A DNA stretch of 9,158 nt, taken from assembly GCA_964495705.1 (NCBI GenBank), contig CAZBWS010000084.1, positions 1-9,158 of the forward strand, written 5' to 3'. The notes beneath the pieces were generated by a model, which saw only the letters and a program-made list of their open reading frames with translations, was not told the origin of the DNA and made no database searches. Positions 1 through 7,489 of this stretch are shown piece after piece. Position 1 is the stretch's first letter, and every line of letters starts with the position of its first letter. A program made the translations under genes and the position numbers. Source of the DNA: CAZBWS01 sp964495705 (GTDB lineage Bacteria > Pseudomonadota > Gammaproteobacteria > HTCC5015).

Positions 1-671
1 ACTGCAAACACGTTCCTATAAGACGCTTCAATAGCGGGGACGGCCCAGCGATATTTTTCGTGTATGTATGAATGGAAGATGAAACTAATATAAGGCTCTT
101 TATTGCAGATGTGTATATCTAGGTTTGGCACGCTTTCGAGCCGCGTAATATATTCTGCGGGAAATAGCGCAAAATCAACTCGACTGGCTGCCAGCATCCC
201 CGCTGCAGCCTTGAGGTTATTCACAACCTCATAACGCTTAAAGTCTGGATATATTTGGTGGTACAAACGCACGCCCCGGACGCCGACAACCGTACTCAAC
301 AAGCGCCCCTCTTCATTAATATCGCATAGCCTGGGTGTGCGCGCAGCCAGCCACAGCTCTTGTTTGTCTACGGCGGGTTCGAGCTTGATCAACGCGGTGT
401 AGCGAGAGACCGCTGTTGGTGTACGGTATGCCTCAATGGCAATATCACCCCTAGCTGCACTTAATAAACTGCGGCGTGGAGGCAACGTTTGAAAGTCCAT
501 AGGTAGCCCGCTCGCGATCAATGCCGACTTTATCTCTACTGCTTTCACAGGAAGATGAGCGGCTAATAAATCATTCACCCCCACCCGTAAGGGCTCAGCC
601 TTTATTTGAAGACTGAGGGCCAAGAATATAAAAAACATGATTTTTTGTGGGAGGCACTTTAAGTTAAGCAT
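1..671 (-). CDS. Periplasmic solute-binding-like protein (SBP_bac_3 type), C-terminus beyond window
   Basis: The frame is open from the ATG at 671 to the window edge (223 codons), so the gene is cut by the edge and not visibly broken. The N-terminus has a Sec signal peptide: a short basic region (MLNLKCLPQK), a hydrophobic stretch (IMFFIFLALSL) and a likely cleavage after IKA. The mature protein begins EPLRVGVND. Next comes PPRRSLLSAARGDIAIEAYR at about residues 65-84, which resembles the 'ERSLxxAxxGExDGxxxR' segment of orphan periplasmic binding proteins in the amino-acid-binding SBP_bac_3 group. A later VVGVRGVRLYHQIYP segment fits the start of the second lobe. Family membership is inferred from this pattern, and the ligand is unknown. 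No ABC permease or ATPase gene is visible beside it, so it could be an orphan sensor-like binding protein or belong to genes beyond the edge. An in-frame ATG at 683 is possible, but the start at 671 has a better, though weak, GAGA ribosome site. Confidence 0.7.
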   Translation of the reverse strand, partial: MLNLKCLPQKIMFFIFLALSLQIKAEPLRVGVNDLLAAHLPVKAVEIKSALIASGLPMDFQTLPPRRSLLSAARGDIAIEAYRTPTAVSRYTALIKLEPAVDKQELWLAARTPRLCDINEEGRLLSTVVGVRGVRLYHQIYPDFKRYEVVNNLKAAAGMLAASRVDFALFPAEYITRLESVPNLDIHICNKEPYISFIFHSYIHEKYRWAVPAIEASYRNVFA

Positions 672-709
672 GATGTTTCTCATAAAAAGCGAATGTAGAT
701 TTTATCTGC

Positions 710-715
710 ATTATA
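710..715 (-). promoter_or_regulatory. Candidate -10 box for the solute-binding-like gene
   Basis: The minus strand reads a perfect TATAAT here, about 38 nt before the ATG at 671, which would give a leader of roughly 30 nt. No good -35 hexamer sits 16-18 nt upstream. The promoter may therefore need an activator, or the match may be chance in AT-rich DNA. Confidence 0.4.
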
Positions 716-739
716 TTATTGAAGCCGTGACACCCTGCG

Positions 740-768
740 TAAAGTAAATAGAGTTTACAGTTTTTTAC
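740..768. promoter_or_regulatory. Cluster of GTAAA/TTTAC half-sites in the divergent intergenic region
   Basis: The arms GTAAA at 740-744 and 744-748 face TTTAC at 754-758 and 764-768. The inner pair is a perfect 5-bp inverted repeat around TAGAG. The cluster lies just upstream of the expected -35 region of the leftward gene, where a regulator could bind. It is AT-rich and short, so chance is a real possibility. No regulator is assigned. Confidence 0.25.
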
Positions 769-824
769 TTTCAATGTCCGTATACCCTTGTTACAAAACA
801 GGCATAACGAATACATAACTCTGG

Positions 825-830
825 TAATAT
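825..830 (+). promoter_or_regulatory. Weak candidate -10 box (TAATAT) for the secreted-protein gene
   Basis: TAATAT is preceded by TGG, close to an extended -10 arrangement, about 80 nt before the ATG at 911. There is no clear -35 hexamer at normal spacing. It is the best candidate seen for the rightward gene, but it is weak. Confidence 0.25.
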
Positions 831-845
831 ACAGCTCAAAGCTGT
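831..845 (+). promoter_or_regulatory. Perfect 6-bp inverted repeat ACAGCT-CAA-AGCTGT
   Basis: ACAGCT (831-836) and AGCTGT (840-845) flank a CAA spacer, directly after the candidate -10 box. As DNA it could be an operator over the transcription start. As RNA it would be a short hairpin near the 5' end of the transcript for the 911 gene. It has no T-run, so it is not a terminator. Confidence 0.3.
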
Positions 846-910
846 CAGGAATTACACGAAAACCCTTCACAGCAAGGATCGACCTAGCCTCATTTTTCAG
901 GAGAACCACT

Positions 911-1429
911 ATGTATAAACGACTCACCCTACTCATACTCTGCTGCCTAAGCTTCGCCAGCCTGGCCGAAGAGAAAGCTATGGACAATGCCCAGCTAGAC
1001 AGTCTCGTCAAACAACTTAACCCCAAGGCCCAAGGCAAGCCTGGCTATTGGCAGTTTATGCTGGAAGGACGTGAGATTTACGTGATTACCGATGAAAGCG
1101 CTGACCGCATACGTGTGATGACACCTATCGCCAAAGCAGATGAGCTTGGAGACGGGCAGCTGGCACGTTTGATGCAAGCTAATTTCGACAGCGCGTTAGA
1201 TGCTCGCTATGCCATTGCTAGGGGCGCACTATGGTCTACCTTTATTCACCCGTTGGCGACACTACAAGATGCGGAATTCATTTCTGCAGTGGCACAAACC
1301 GTAACATTAGCTCATAGCTACGGCAGCAGCTACTCCTCGGGGGCGCTCACTTTTGGCGGCGGCGATAGCAATCAACTACTAGAGCGCCAGATATACGAGC
1401 GCGTCCTGCGTAAAGGGCAGTCGATCTAG
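911..1429 (+). CDS. Secreted protein of unknown function, YbjN/type III chaperone-like fold suspected
   Basis: This 172-aa protein starts at the ATG at 911, preceded by a strong ribosome site (AGGAG at 899-903, 7-nt spacer). The open frame runs back to 788, but that extension lacks a ribosome site and would bury the signal peptide. The N-terminus MYKRLTLLILCCLSFASLA is a type I signal peptide with cleavage likely before EE at residue 20. There is no convincing lipobox. The mature domain of about 153 aa has a beta-rich first half (YWQFMLEGREIYVITDE, then DRIRVMTPI at 65-73), a helical segment with NFDSALDARYAI (91-102), then LWSTFIHPLATL (107-118) and a Gly/Ser-rich end (SSYSSGALTFGGG). The order of a small beta sheet followed by 'ANFD..LDARYA' and 'HPL..L' resembles the YbjN or type III secretion chaperone-like fold. 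That is a judgement from pattern, not a database match. It is divergent from the solute-binding-like gene and converges on gltB. Its function is not known. Confidence 0.6.
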   Translation: MYKRLTLLILCCLSFASLAEEKAMDNAQLDSLVKQLNPKAQGKPGYWQFMLEGREIYVITDESADRIRVMTPIAKADELGDGQLARLMQANFDSALDARYAIARGALWSTFIHPLATLQDAEFISAVAQTVTLAHSYGSSYSSGALTFGGGDSNQLLERQIYERVLRKGQSI

Positions 1430-1571
1430 GTAAAATTTACTGGAACGAGCGAAAGAATATGCGGCGTCAAAATTGCTCCATTTGCGCAATTGCCCAGCCG
1501 TAATGCTTATGACAGATTGACTTCACAGCGTCTTTAATAAGACTCCTTGTAAACCTTTATATAGCACTTAC

Positions 1572-1598
1572 AAAAAAGCCCGCAATGCGGGCTTTTTT
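1572..1598. terminator. Bidirectional intrinsic terminator between the secreted-protein gene and gltB
   Basis: A perfect GCCCGC/GCGGGC stem (1578-1583 with 1587-1592) closes an AAT loop and is flanked by six A's and six T's. It therefore ends in a U-run on either strand. It lies 18 nt past the gltB stop and about 140 nt past the stop of the plus-strand gene, so it can end both convergent transcripts. Confidence 0.9.
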
Positions 1599-1615
1599 AC
1601 TTGGCAATAAAACGA

Positions 1616-4600
1616 CTAGGCCGCCTTGCGCAGGGTGCTTAATAGCTCGCCAATATCTGCTGCCTTAGGCTTCACTAACCAGAATTTACCGACGTAAGTC
1701 TTAAAGTTATTTAAAATTTCCTGGCCGAATACCGAACCAGTTTCTGCAACGTGCTTTTCTATGTTTTGCTTCAAGAACTCAGCATAGGCCTGAGTTGCTT
1801 CACCTGTTAGACGTGTAATGTCGACCAATTCGTGGTTGTAGCAATCAACAAAGCTGTTGTCTTCGTCCAACACGAAGGCCAATCCGCCTGTCATACCCGC
1901 GCCGAAGTTAACGCCCGTCTTACCGAGAACAGTAATCGCGCCCCCCGTCATGTATTCACAGCAGTGGTCGCCCACACCTTCCACAACGGCCTTCGCGCCC
2001 GAGTTGCGCACTGCAAAGCGCTCCCCTGCGGTGCCTTGGGCGAATAGCTCGCCGTTAGTTGCCCCATATAAGCAAGTATTGCCTACAATCGCTGTGGTGC
2101 GCGCTGCAAAGTGGCTGCCCGCTGGAGGGGTGATCACTAGCTTACCGTCAGCCATGCCCTTGCCGACGTAGTCGTTCGCGTCGCCTTCTAGGTACATGTT
2201 CAAGCCACCCGCATTCCACACGCCGAAGGACTGACCCACGTTGCCTTTCAGCTTCAAGGTAATCGGCGCTTCGTTCATACCGTGGTTGCCATAGCGCGCT
2301 GCAATTTCACCGGACAGGCGCGCACCGACAGAGCGATCCGTATTCACTACGTCATAGCTAAACTCACCCCCAGACTTAGCTTCGATCGCGCCAACAATGT
2401 CGCTAACCATTTGCTCTGCCAACAAGCCTTTGTCATAGGGCTCGTTGAACTGTGTTGAGCAGCTGGTTGGCAAGTCTTTCGCCAAACCGCCGTCAGATAA
2501 CAACGGGGTCATATCTAGGTTTGCCGTTTTACCAGTAGGCCCTTCGATAATTTCTAGTAGGTCAGTGCGACCGATCAAATCAGTTAATTGCTTAACACCT
2601 AGCTGTGCCATGATTTCACGCGCTTCGCGGGCGATGAACTGGAAGTAGTTCATAACCTTCTCAGCGTCACCTCGGAAGTGCTTAAAACGCAGCACATTGT
2701 TCTGCGTCGCAACCCCCGTCGCACAGTTATTCAAGTGGCATATACGCAGGTACTTACAACCCAAGGCGATCATTGGGCCAGTACCAAAGCCGAAACTCTC
2801 TGCACCCAAGATAGCGGCTTTGATCACATCAAGGCCCGTCTTCATGCCGCCATCAGCCTGTACACGTACTTTTTCACGCAGATCGTTAGCACGCAATGTC
2901 TGGTGTGTTTCGGCCAGACCTAGCTCCCATGGGGAGCCTGCGTTACGTACAGAGGTTAGCGGTGAAGCCGCTGTTCCACCATCGTAGCCAGAAATAGTAA
3001 TGAAGTCGGCGTAAGCTTTCGCTACACCTGCGGCAATCGTACCCACTCCCGCTTCCGACACTAGCTTCACCGAGATTTGCGCGCTAGGGTTAACCTGCTT
3101 TAGGTCGTAGATTAGCTGAGCCAAATCTTCGATAGAGTAGATGTCGTGGTGCGGTGGGGGCGAGATCAATGTCACACCCGGCACGGAGTAACGCAAGGTC
3201 GCAATGTAATCGTTAACCTTGCCACCCGGTAGCTGACCACCTTCGCCCGGCTTAGCCCCCTGAGCGACTTTAATCTGAATGACTTCGGCGTTGCGCAAAT
3301 AGTGTGGAGTCACACCAAAGCGACCCGAGGCAACTTGCTTAATCTTCGACATTTTCTCAGTGCCGTAGCGCTTAACATCTTCACCACCTTCACCGGAGTT
3401 AGAGCGAGCACCCAAGCGGTGCATGGCCGTGGCCAGCGCTTCGTGAGCTTCTGGCGATAATGCACCTAAAGACATACCAGCAGAGTCAAAGCGCTTAACG
3501 ATTTCAGAAACAGGCTCAACCTGATCTACGTCGATAGCATTTTGCTGTTTAAGCTGAAACATGTCACGCAGGCTAGAAACTGGACGATTATTTACATGAT
3601 CCGCATAGACCATGTAGTCCTTGTAGCTACCCGACTCCACTGCCGCTTGAATGCTGTTTACGACATCGGGGTTGTAGGCGTGGTACTCACCGCCGTGCAC
3701 AAACTTCAACAGGCCGCCCTGGCGAATTAATACCCGCTTATTAAAGGCTTCTTTATTGAGGATCAACTGATCAGCTTCGATGTGTTCGAACTTAGTACCC
3801 TGAATACGGCACGTTGAGCCTGTGAAACAGAGGTCTGCTACTTCTGAATTTAGACCAACAATCTCGAATAACTGAGCACCACGGTAACTAGCCACCGTCG
3901 AAATACCCATTTTAGATAGAATTTTGAACAGGCCTTTGTTGATACCCTTGCGGTAGTTCTTCGCCAACTTAAAGCGATCGCTCTCGGCAATCTCTTTGCG
4001 CTCGATGAGTCCATTAATGGACTCATAAGCCAGGTAAGGGAAGATCGCCGTTGCGCCGTAGCCCAGCAATACCGCGAAGTGATGGGAGTCACGGGTAGTC
4101 GCCGTTTCAACAATGATATTGGTGTCGCAACGCAAGCCCGCCTTAATCAAAGCGTGGTGCACTGCACCTGTCGCCAGTGCGGCGTGGATAGGTAACTTAT
4201 CCGCATCGATATCACGATCCGTTAGCACCAAGACCACCGTGCCCGCTTTAACCGTAGCAACTGCTTCTTCGGTGACGCGAGTAATGGCATTGTGCAAGCC
4301 TTCGCTAGCGGCGTAGTTTAGGCTCAAACTTGTAGTTGTGTAATCCGCACTATCCATATTGGTCAGCGCATTAAACTTGCGCTCAGACAATACGGGTGAA
4401 CTTAGCGCAATACGGCTGGCGTGCTTAGCCGTTTCTTCAAACAAATTGCGCTCGCGGCCGATGCACGTCTCCAGAGACATGACAATCGCTTCGCGCAGGG
4501 GATCGATAGGTGGATTGGTCACCTGAGCAAACTGCTGGCGAAAGTAGTCGTAGACCGTGCGCTGAGTTTGCGAAAGCACCGGGAACGGTGTGTCGTCGCC

Positions 4601-6085
4601 CATAGAACCAATCGCCTCTTGACCGTCTTCAGCCAATATACGCAGCACTTGGTCGCGCTCTTCAAAGCTAACAAGGAATAGTTTTTCGTATACGGCCAGC
4701 TCTTCTTTACTTAACGGGTTGTCTGATAACTTCTGGTCGTCAAGGATCGTTTTCAACTGCACCGTATTTTCTTGCAACCATTTGGCGTAGGGCTGTTGAG
4801 ACTTAAGGATACCGTTGATTTCCTCGGTCTTCATTAACTTGCCAGTTTCAACGTCCACCGCCATCATTTGGCCTGGGCCTAAGCGCCCTTTTTCAACAAC
4901 ATCTTCTGCCTCGTAGTCGCAAACGCCAATTTCAGAGGCGCAAGTGATAACGCGGTCTTTAGTGATCACGTAACGTGAAGGGCGCAGACCGTTGCGGTCT
5001 AGGGCGCAGATGGCATAGCGGCCATCAGACAACACCATGCCTGCAGGGCCGTCCCACGGCTCCATGTGCATAGAGTTGTACTCGTAGAAGGCACGCAGCT
5101 CAGCGTCCATCGTCGTCGCATTCTGCCAAGCCGGTGGCACCAAACAACGCAGGGCGCGGAAGATGTCCATGCCGCCCGCCGTTAATACGTCCAGCATGTT
5201 ATCCGCAGAGGATGAATCAGAACCCGTTGAGTTAACTAACGGGTGCATCTCGGCTAGATCGGGCAGCTTGGCTGTTTCAAATTTGTGCGCTCGGGCATTG
5301 GCCCAGTTGCGGTTGCCCTGAATAGTGTTGATTTCACCGTTGTGCGCGATAAAGCGGAACGGCTGACACAGGCGCCACTGAGGGAAAGTATTGGTAGAGA
5401 AACGCTGGTGGAATACCGCAATAGAGGTCTTAAAGCTATCGTCGGCCAAGTCTAAATACAACTTAGGCAGGTCCACTGGCATTACCAAACCTTTGTAGGA
5501 CACCATACGTGAAGACAATGACGCCACATAGAATGTATCGTCTTCCGCTTCAATCGCTTTCTCAGCGATACGGCGAGCGGTAAACAACATGCCGTTGAAG
5601 TGGTCTTCAGTCATGCCCTCTGGAGCATTGACAATGACTTGCTCAAACTGAGGCAGCGCCGCACGGGCTTCTGTACCACATACGTCCGCATTAACTGGCA
5701 CAGGCAACCAACCCGCAACGCTCAAACCTTGGCGCTCTAGCTGCTTGGCTAGCTCTGCACGAGAGCTATCGGCTTTGGCCGCATCCTGATTTAGGAAGAT
5801 CATACCCGCTGAATATAGCTCGGCAATAGTGACATCTTGAGCTGCAGCCCGTGCACGGATAAAAGCGTCAGGCTTTTTCAGCAACAGGCCACAGCCATCG
5901 CCAGTCTTACCATCAGCGCCAATACCACCACGGTGGGTCATACGCACCAACGCTTCAATCGCATTAGTCACAAGGGCATGACGTGGCTCGTCGTCCATTT
6001 GTGCGATCAAGCCAAAGCCACAGTTGTCGCGTTCAAATTGAGGACGATAAAGACCTTCAGTGGGTAATTTACGCTGCGCAGTCAT
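1616..6085 (-). CDS. gltB: Glutamate synthase (GOGAT) large subunit, intact
   Basis: The alpha subunit of NADPH-type glutamate synthase makes two glutamates from glutamine and 2-oxoglutarate in the cytoplasm. I chose the ATG at 6085 (1489 aa) because AGAGAG precedes it by 7 nt. An in-frame ATG at 6115 (1499 aa) has no good ribosome site. Residues 1-21 look like the removable propeptide, so that Cys22 (DNCGFGL) becomes the N-terminal glutaminase nucleophile. The class II amidotransferase domain runs to about residue 430 and includes RFSTNTFPQW and HNGEINT. The central domain follows to about 800. The FMN/synthase domain has GEGGQLPGGKV and the 3Fe-4S ligands Cys1110, Cys1116 and Cys1121 (C-x5-C-x4-C). 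The last roughly 270 residues are the Gly-rich beta-helix domain. Length and motifs match bacterial GltB. It has its own promoter and terminator. Unusually, no gltD follows: the beta subunit, which carries NADPH electrons, is not beside it. Confidence 0.98.
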   Translation of the reverse strand: MTAQRKLPTEGLYRPQFERDNCGFGLIAQMDDEPRHALVTNAIEALVRMTHRGGIGADGKTGDGCGLLLKKPDAFIRARAAAQDVTIAELYSAGMIFLNQDAAKADSSRAELAKQLERQGLSVAGWLPVPVNADVCGTEARAALPQFEQVIVNAPEGMTEDHFNGMLFTARRIAEKAIEAEDDTFYVASLSSRMVSYKGLVMPVDLPKLYLDLADDSFKTSIAVFHQRFSTNTFPQWRLCQPFRFIAHNGEINTIQGNRNWANARAHKFETAKLPDLAEMHPLVNSTGSDSSSADNMLDVLTAGGMDIFRALRCLVPPAWQNATTMDAELRAFYEYNSMHMEPWDGPAGMVLSDGRYAICALDRNGLRPSRYVITKDRVITCASEIGVCDYEAEDVVEKGRLGPGQMMAVDVETGKLMKTEEINGILKSQQPYAKWLQENTVQLKTILDDQKLSDNPLSKEELAVYEKLFLVSFEERDQVLRILAEDGQEAIGSMGDDTPFPVLSQTQRTVYDYFRQQFAQVTNPPIDPLREAIVMSLETCIGRERNLFEETAKHASRIALSSPVLSERKFNALTNMDSADYTTTSLSLNYAASEGLHNAITRVTEEAVATVKAGTVVLVLTDRDIDADKLPIHAALATGAVHHALIKAGLRCDTNIIVETATTRDSHHFAVLLGYGATAIFPYLAYESINGLIERKEIAESDRFKLAKNYRKGINKGLFKILSKMGISTVASYRGAQLFEIVGLNSEVADLCFTGSTCRIQGTKFEHIEADQLILNKEAFNKRVLIRQGGLLKFVHGGEYHAYNPDVVNSIQAAVESGSYKDYMVYADHVNNRPVSSLRDMFQLKQQNAIDVDQVEPVSEIVKRFDSAGMSLGALSPEAHEALATAMHRLGARSNSGEGGEDVKRYGTEKMSKIKQVASGRFGVTPHYLRNAEVIQIKVAQGAKPGEGGQLPGGKVNDYIATLRYSVPGVTLISPPPHHDIYSIEDLAQLIYDLKQVNPSAQISVKLVSEAGVGTIAAGVAKAYADFITISGYDGGTAASPLTSVRNAGSPWELGLAETHQTLRANDLREKVRVQADGGMKTGLDVIKAAILGAESFGFGTGPMIALGCKYLRICHLNNCATGVATQNNVLRFKHFRGDAEKVMNYFQFIAREAREIMAQLGVKQLTDLIGRTDLLEIIEGPTGKTANLDMTPLLSDGGLAKDLPTSCSTQFNEPYDKGLLAEQMVSDIVGAIEAKSGGEFSYDVVNTDRSVGARLSGEIAARYGNHGMNEAPITLKLKGNVGQSFGVWNAGGLNMYLEGDANDYVGKGMADGKLVITPPAGSHFAARTTAIVGNTCLYGATNGELFAQGTAGERFAVRNSGAKAVVEGVGDHCCEYMTGGAITVLGKTGVNFGAGMTGGLAFVLDEDNSFVDCYNHELVDITRLTGEATQAYAEFLKQNIEKHVAETGSVFGQEILNNFKTYVGKFWLVKPKAADIGELLSTLRKAA

Positions 6086-6092
6086 AGTGTTG

Positions 6093-6098
6093 CTCTCT
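6093..6098 (-). promoter_or_regulatory. Ribosome binding site that decides the gltB start
   Basis: AGAGAG on the minus strand lies 7 nt before the ATG at 6085. The ATG at 6115 is preceded by GATTTTGCAAG, which has no clear purine-rich site. This favours the shorter protein, with a 21-residue propeptide. Confidence 0.6.
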
Positions 6099-6146
6099 TT
6101 ATCCTGCAAGGGCATCTTGCAAAATCTACTGATAATTCAATAAGTT

Positions 6147-6161
6147 GGCGATCTTGTCGCC
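6147..6161 (-). promoter_or_regulatory. Small hairpin in the gltB leader
   Basis: GGCGA-CAAGA-TCGCC can form a 5-bp stem with a 5-nt loop in the gltB mRNA leader, between the predicted transcription start and the ATG. A second GGCGA about 14 nt upstream (reading the minus strand) could compete for the same TCGCC arm. No U-run follows, so it is not a terminator. A regulatory role is only possible, not shown. Confidence 0.25.
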
Positions 6162-6199
6162 ATTGCCATTCGCCATCGAGGGCGGGCAAAAGGGGCGAC

Positions 6200-6228
6200 A
6201 TTATACTTGTTTAAGAGGATTTCAGCAA
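6200..6228 (-). promoter_or_regulatory. Sigma70-type promoter of gltB
   Basis: On the minus strand, TTGCTG (6223-6228) and a perfect TATAAT (6200-6205) are separated by exactly 17 nt. Transcription should begin near 6193, giving a leader of about 108 nt to the ATG at 6085. The -35 hexamer matches the consensus at only three of six positions, so an activator could contribute. It lies in the only substantial gap of the minus-strand gene series, which supports gltB being transcribed separately from dgt and aroB. Confidence 0.75.
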
Positions 6229-6236
6229 ATTAGCAA

Positions 6237-6273
6237 GGCTAAGTATCTGATTTATTGAAAGTTTAACTTAGCC
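6237..6273. promoter_or_regulatory. 8-bp inverted repeat upstream of the gltB promoter
   Basis: GGCTAAGT (6237-6244) and ACTTAGCC (6266-6273) form a perfect inverted repeat with a 21-nt AT-rich spacer. It begins 8 nt beyond the -35 hexamer, where an activator or repressor could bind. The near-palindrome AAGTTTAACTT at 6259-6269 overlaps one arm. In the dgt transcript the repeat could also form a stem-loop, but no U-run follows, so any terminator role is weak. No specific regulator is assigned. Confidence 0.35.
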
Positions 6274-6307
6274 AGCCGAAAAATGCGGATAGGCTAGAAA
6301 CCTGACT

Positions 6308-7477
6308 TTAGGCAATGCGATGCGGGTTGAACAAACGGTCGTGCTCGGCAATGGCGTAACGGTCCGTCATGCCTGCAATATAATCAGCAATAGCCCGCGC
6401 ACGGCCGTCCACACCAGACTCTTGCTCCATGCCTTTAACTCGAGCTTGATATTTATTCGGCAGCAACCGAGGGTCGTCCATATAGGCATCAAATTGCTCG
6501 CCGATTAACTGCTTGGCTTTGCGGCTCATGCGCTGCACACGATAGTGTCGGTAGAGATTGTGAAATAAGAATTGTTTCAGCTCTTTATTTTGCTCGCGCA
6601 GTTCGGCACTAAAGCTAACAATGGCGCTCGGCAGTGCGCGCACTTCTTCTGGGCTGCGGATGTTGTGCTTTTTCAGATTCGCTTGAGTCGTGCCGATAAT
6701 ATCATTCACGTGGCTGGTTATCATACGGCGCACAACTTCGTATTTCACTCGGCGTGCAGACAACTTCGGATAATCCTTCGCCACCATCTCATAGCGCTCT
6801 CTGAAGAAGCTGACTTCCAGCAACTGCTCGATGGTAATAAAGCCAGAGCGCAGGCCGTCATCAACATCGTGATTATTGTAAGCCACCTCGTCAGCAAGGT
6901 TGGCGAGCTGACCTTCAAGGCTGGGTTGCGACTTATTCAGGAAACGTTGGCCTAGCTCGCCCAGCTGTAAGGCGTTATTCGGCGAGCAGTGCTTGAGGAT
7001 GCCCTCACGGGTTTCGAAAGACAGGTTAAGGCCGTCAAACTCCGCGTACTTCTGCTCCAGCTCATCCACGACGCGCAGCGACTGCAGATTATGCTCAAAG
7101 CCCCCGTAAGGCTTCATACAACTATTCAAGGCATCCTGGCCCGCATGACCAAAGGGGGTGTGCCCTAGGTCGTGGGCTAGGCAAATCGCTTCAGTAAGGT
7201 CTTCGTGCAAACCTAAAGCGCGGGCAATGGTGCGGGCGATCTGCGCAACTTCTAAACTATGAGTAAGGCGAGTGCGGAACAGGTCCCCCTCATGATTAAC
7301 AAAAACCTGGGTTTTGTACTCAAGGCGGCGAAAGGCCGAACTATGAATGATGCGGTCGCGGTCGCGTTGAAATTCATTGCGATAACCAGGGCCGCACTCT
7401 GTGTGGCGCCGGCCACGGGATGCGGTATCGCTAGCCGCGTAGGGGGCAATGTTTCTATAGTGTTGTAAGCTGCTCAC
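6308..7477 (-). CDS. dgt: HD-domain deoxynucleoside triphosphate triphosphohydrolase (dGTPase-like)
   Basis: This is a cytoplasmic metal-dependent enzyme of the Dgt family, which cleaves dNTPs to deoxynucleoside plus tripolyphosphate and so trims dNTP pools. At 389 aa it belongs with the shorter dGTPase-like group rather than the roughly 500-aa E. coli Dgt, so the substrate may be broader than dGTP. The family signature RDRDRIIHSSAFRRLEYKTQ is at 38-57. The HD metal ligands are His73 (TRLTHSLE), His102-Asp103 (LAHDLGH) and probably Asp196 (LADEVAYNNHD). The conserved GHTPFGHAG follows the HD pair. The start is GTG at 7477, with GGAG 5 nt upstream at 7483-7486, and the gene begins 12 nt after the aroB stop. 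It is probably the last gene of the pilQ-aroK-aroB transcript. Its place after aroB is often taken by a SPOR-domain gene in related bacteria. The family call is secure; the exact substrate is not. Confidence 0.95.
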   Translation of the reverse strand: MSSLQHYRNIAPYAASDTASRGRRHTECGPGYRNEFQRDRDRIIHSSAFRRLEYKTQVFVNHEGDLFRTRLTHSLEVAQIARTIARALGLHEDLTEAICLAHDLGHTPFGHAGQDALNSCMKPYGGFEHNLQSLRVVDELEQKYAEFDGLNLSFETREGILKHCSPNNALQLGELGQRFLNKSQPSLEGQLANLADEVAYNNHDVDDGLRSGFITIEQLLEVSFFRERYEMVAKDYPKLSARRVKYEVVRRMITSHVNDIIGTTQANLKKHNIRSPEEVRALPSAIVSFSAELREQNKELKQFLFHNLYRHYRVQRMSRKAKQLIGEQFDAYMDDPRLLPNKYQARVKGMEQESGVDGRARAIADYIAGMTDRYAIAEHDRLFNPHRIA

Positions 7478-7489
7478 TGTAACTCCAAG

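Noticed and set aside
788..910. Upstream extension of the secreted-protein reading frame to 788
   Set aside because: No ribosome site precedes 788, while AGGAG sits 7 nt before the ATG at 911 and a signal peptide begins exactly there.
664..1038. 124-aa minus-strand reading frame across the divergent region
   Set aside because: It runs antisense to the secreted-protein gene and over the intergenic control region, in a different frame from the solute-binding-like gene, and shows no domain or ribosome site.
1430..1440. GTAAAATTTAC palindrome just after the stop of the secreted-protein gene, similar to the half-sites at 740-768
   Set aside because: It is short, AT-rich and located downstream of a gene, so the similarity is most likely chance.
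1469..1543. Inverted repeats AATTGC/GCAATT and GTCTT/AAGAC between the convergent genes, considered as a small RNA
   Set aside because: The stems are only 5-6 bp and no well-spaced promoter leads into them. The strong terminator downstream is fully explained by the two flanking genes.
3850..4113. 87-aa minus-strand frame inside gltB
   Set aside because: It lies fully within gltB in another frame and shows no recognisable protein features; a chance shadow frame.
6086..6115. Longer gltB start at the ATG at 6115
   Set aside because: It lacks a purine-rich ribosome site. The ATG at 6085 has AGAGAG at good spacing. The longer form remains possible but is less likely.
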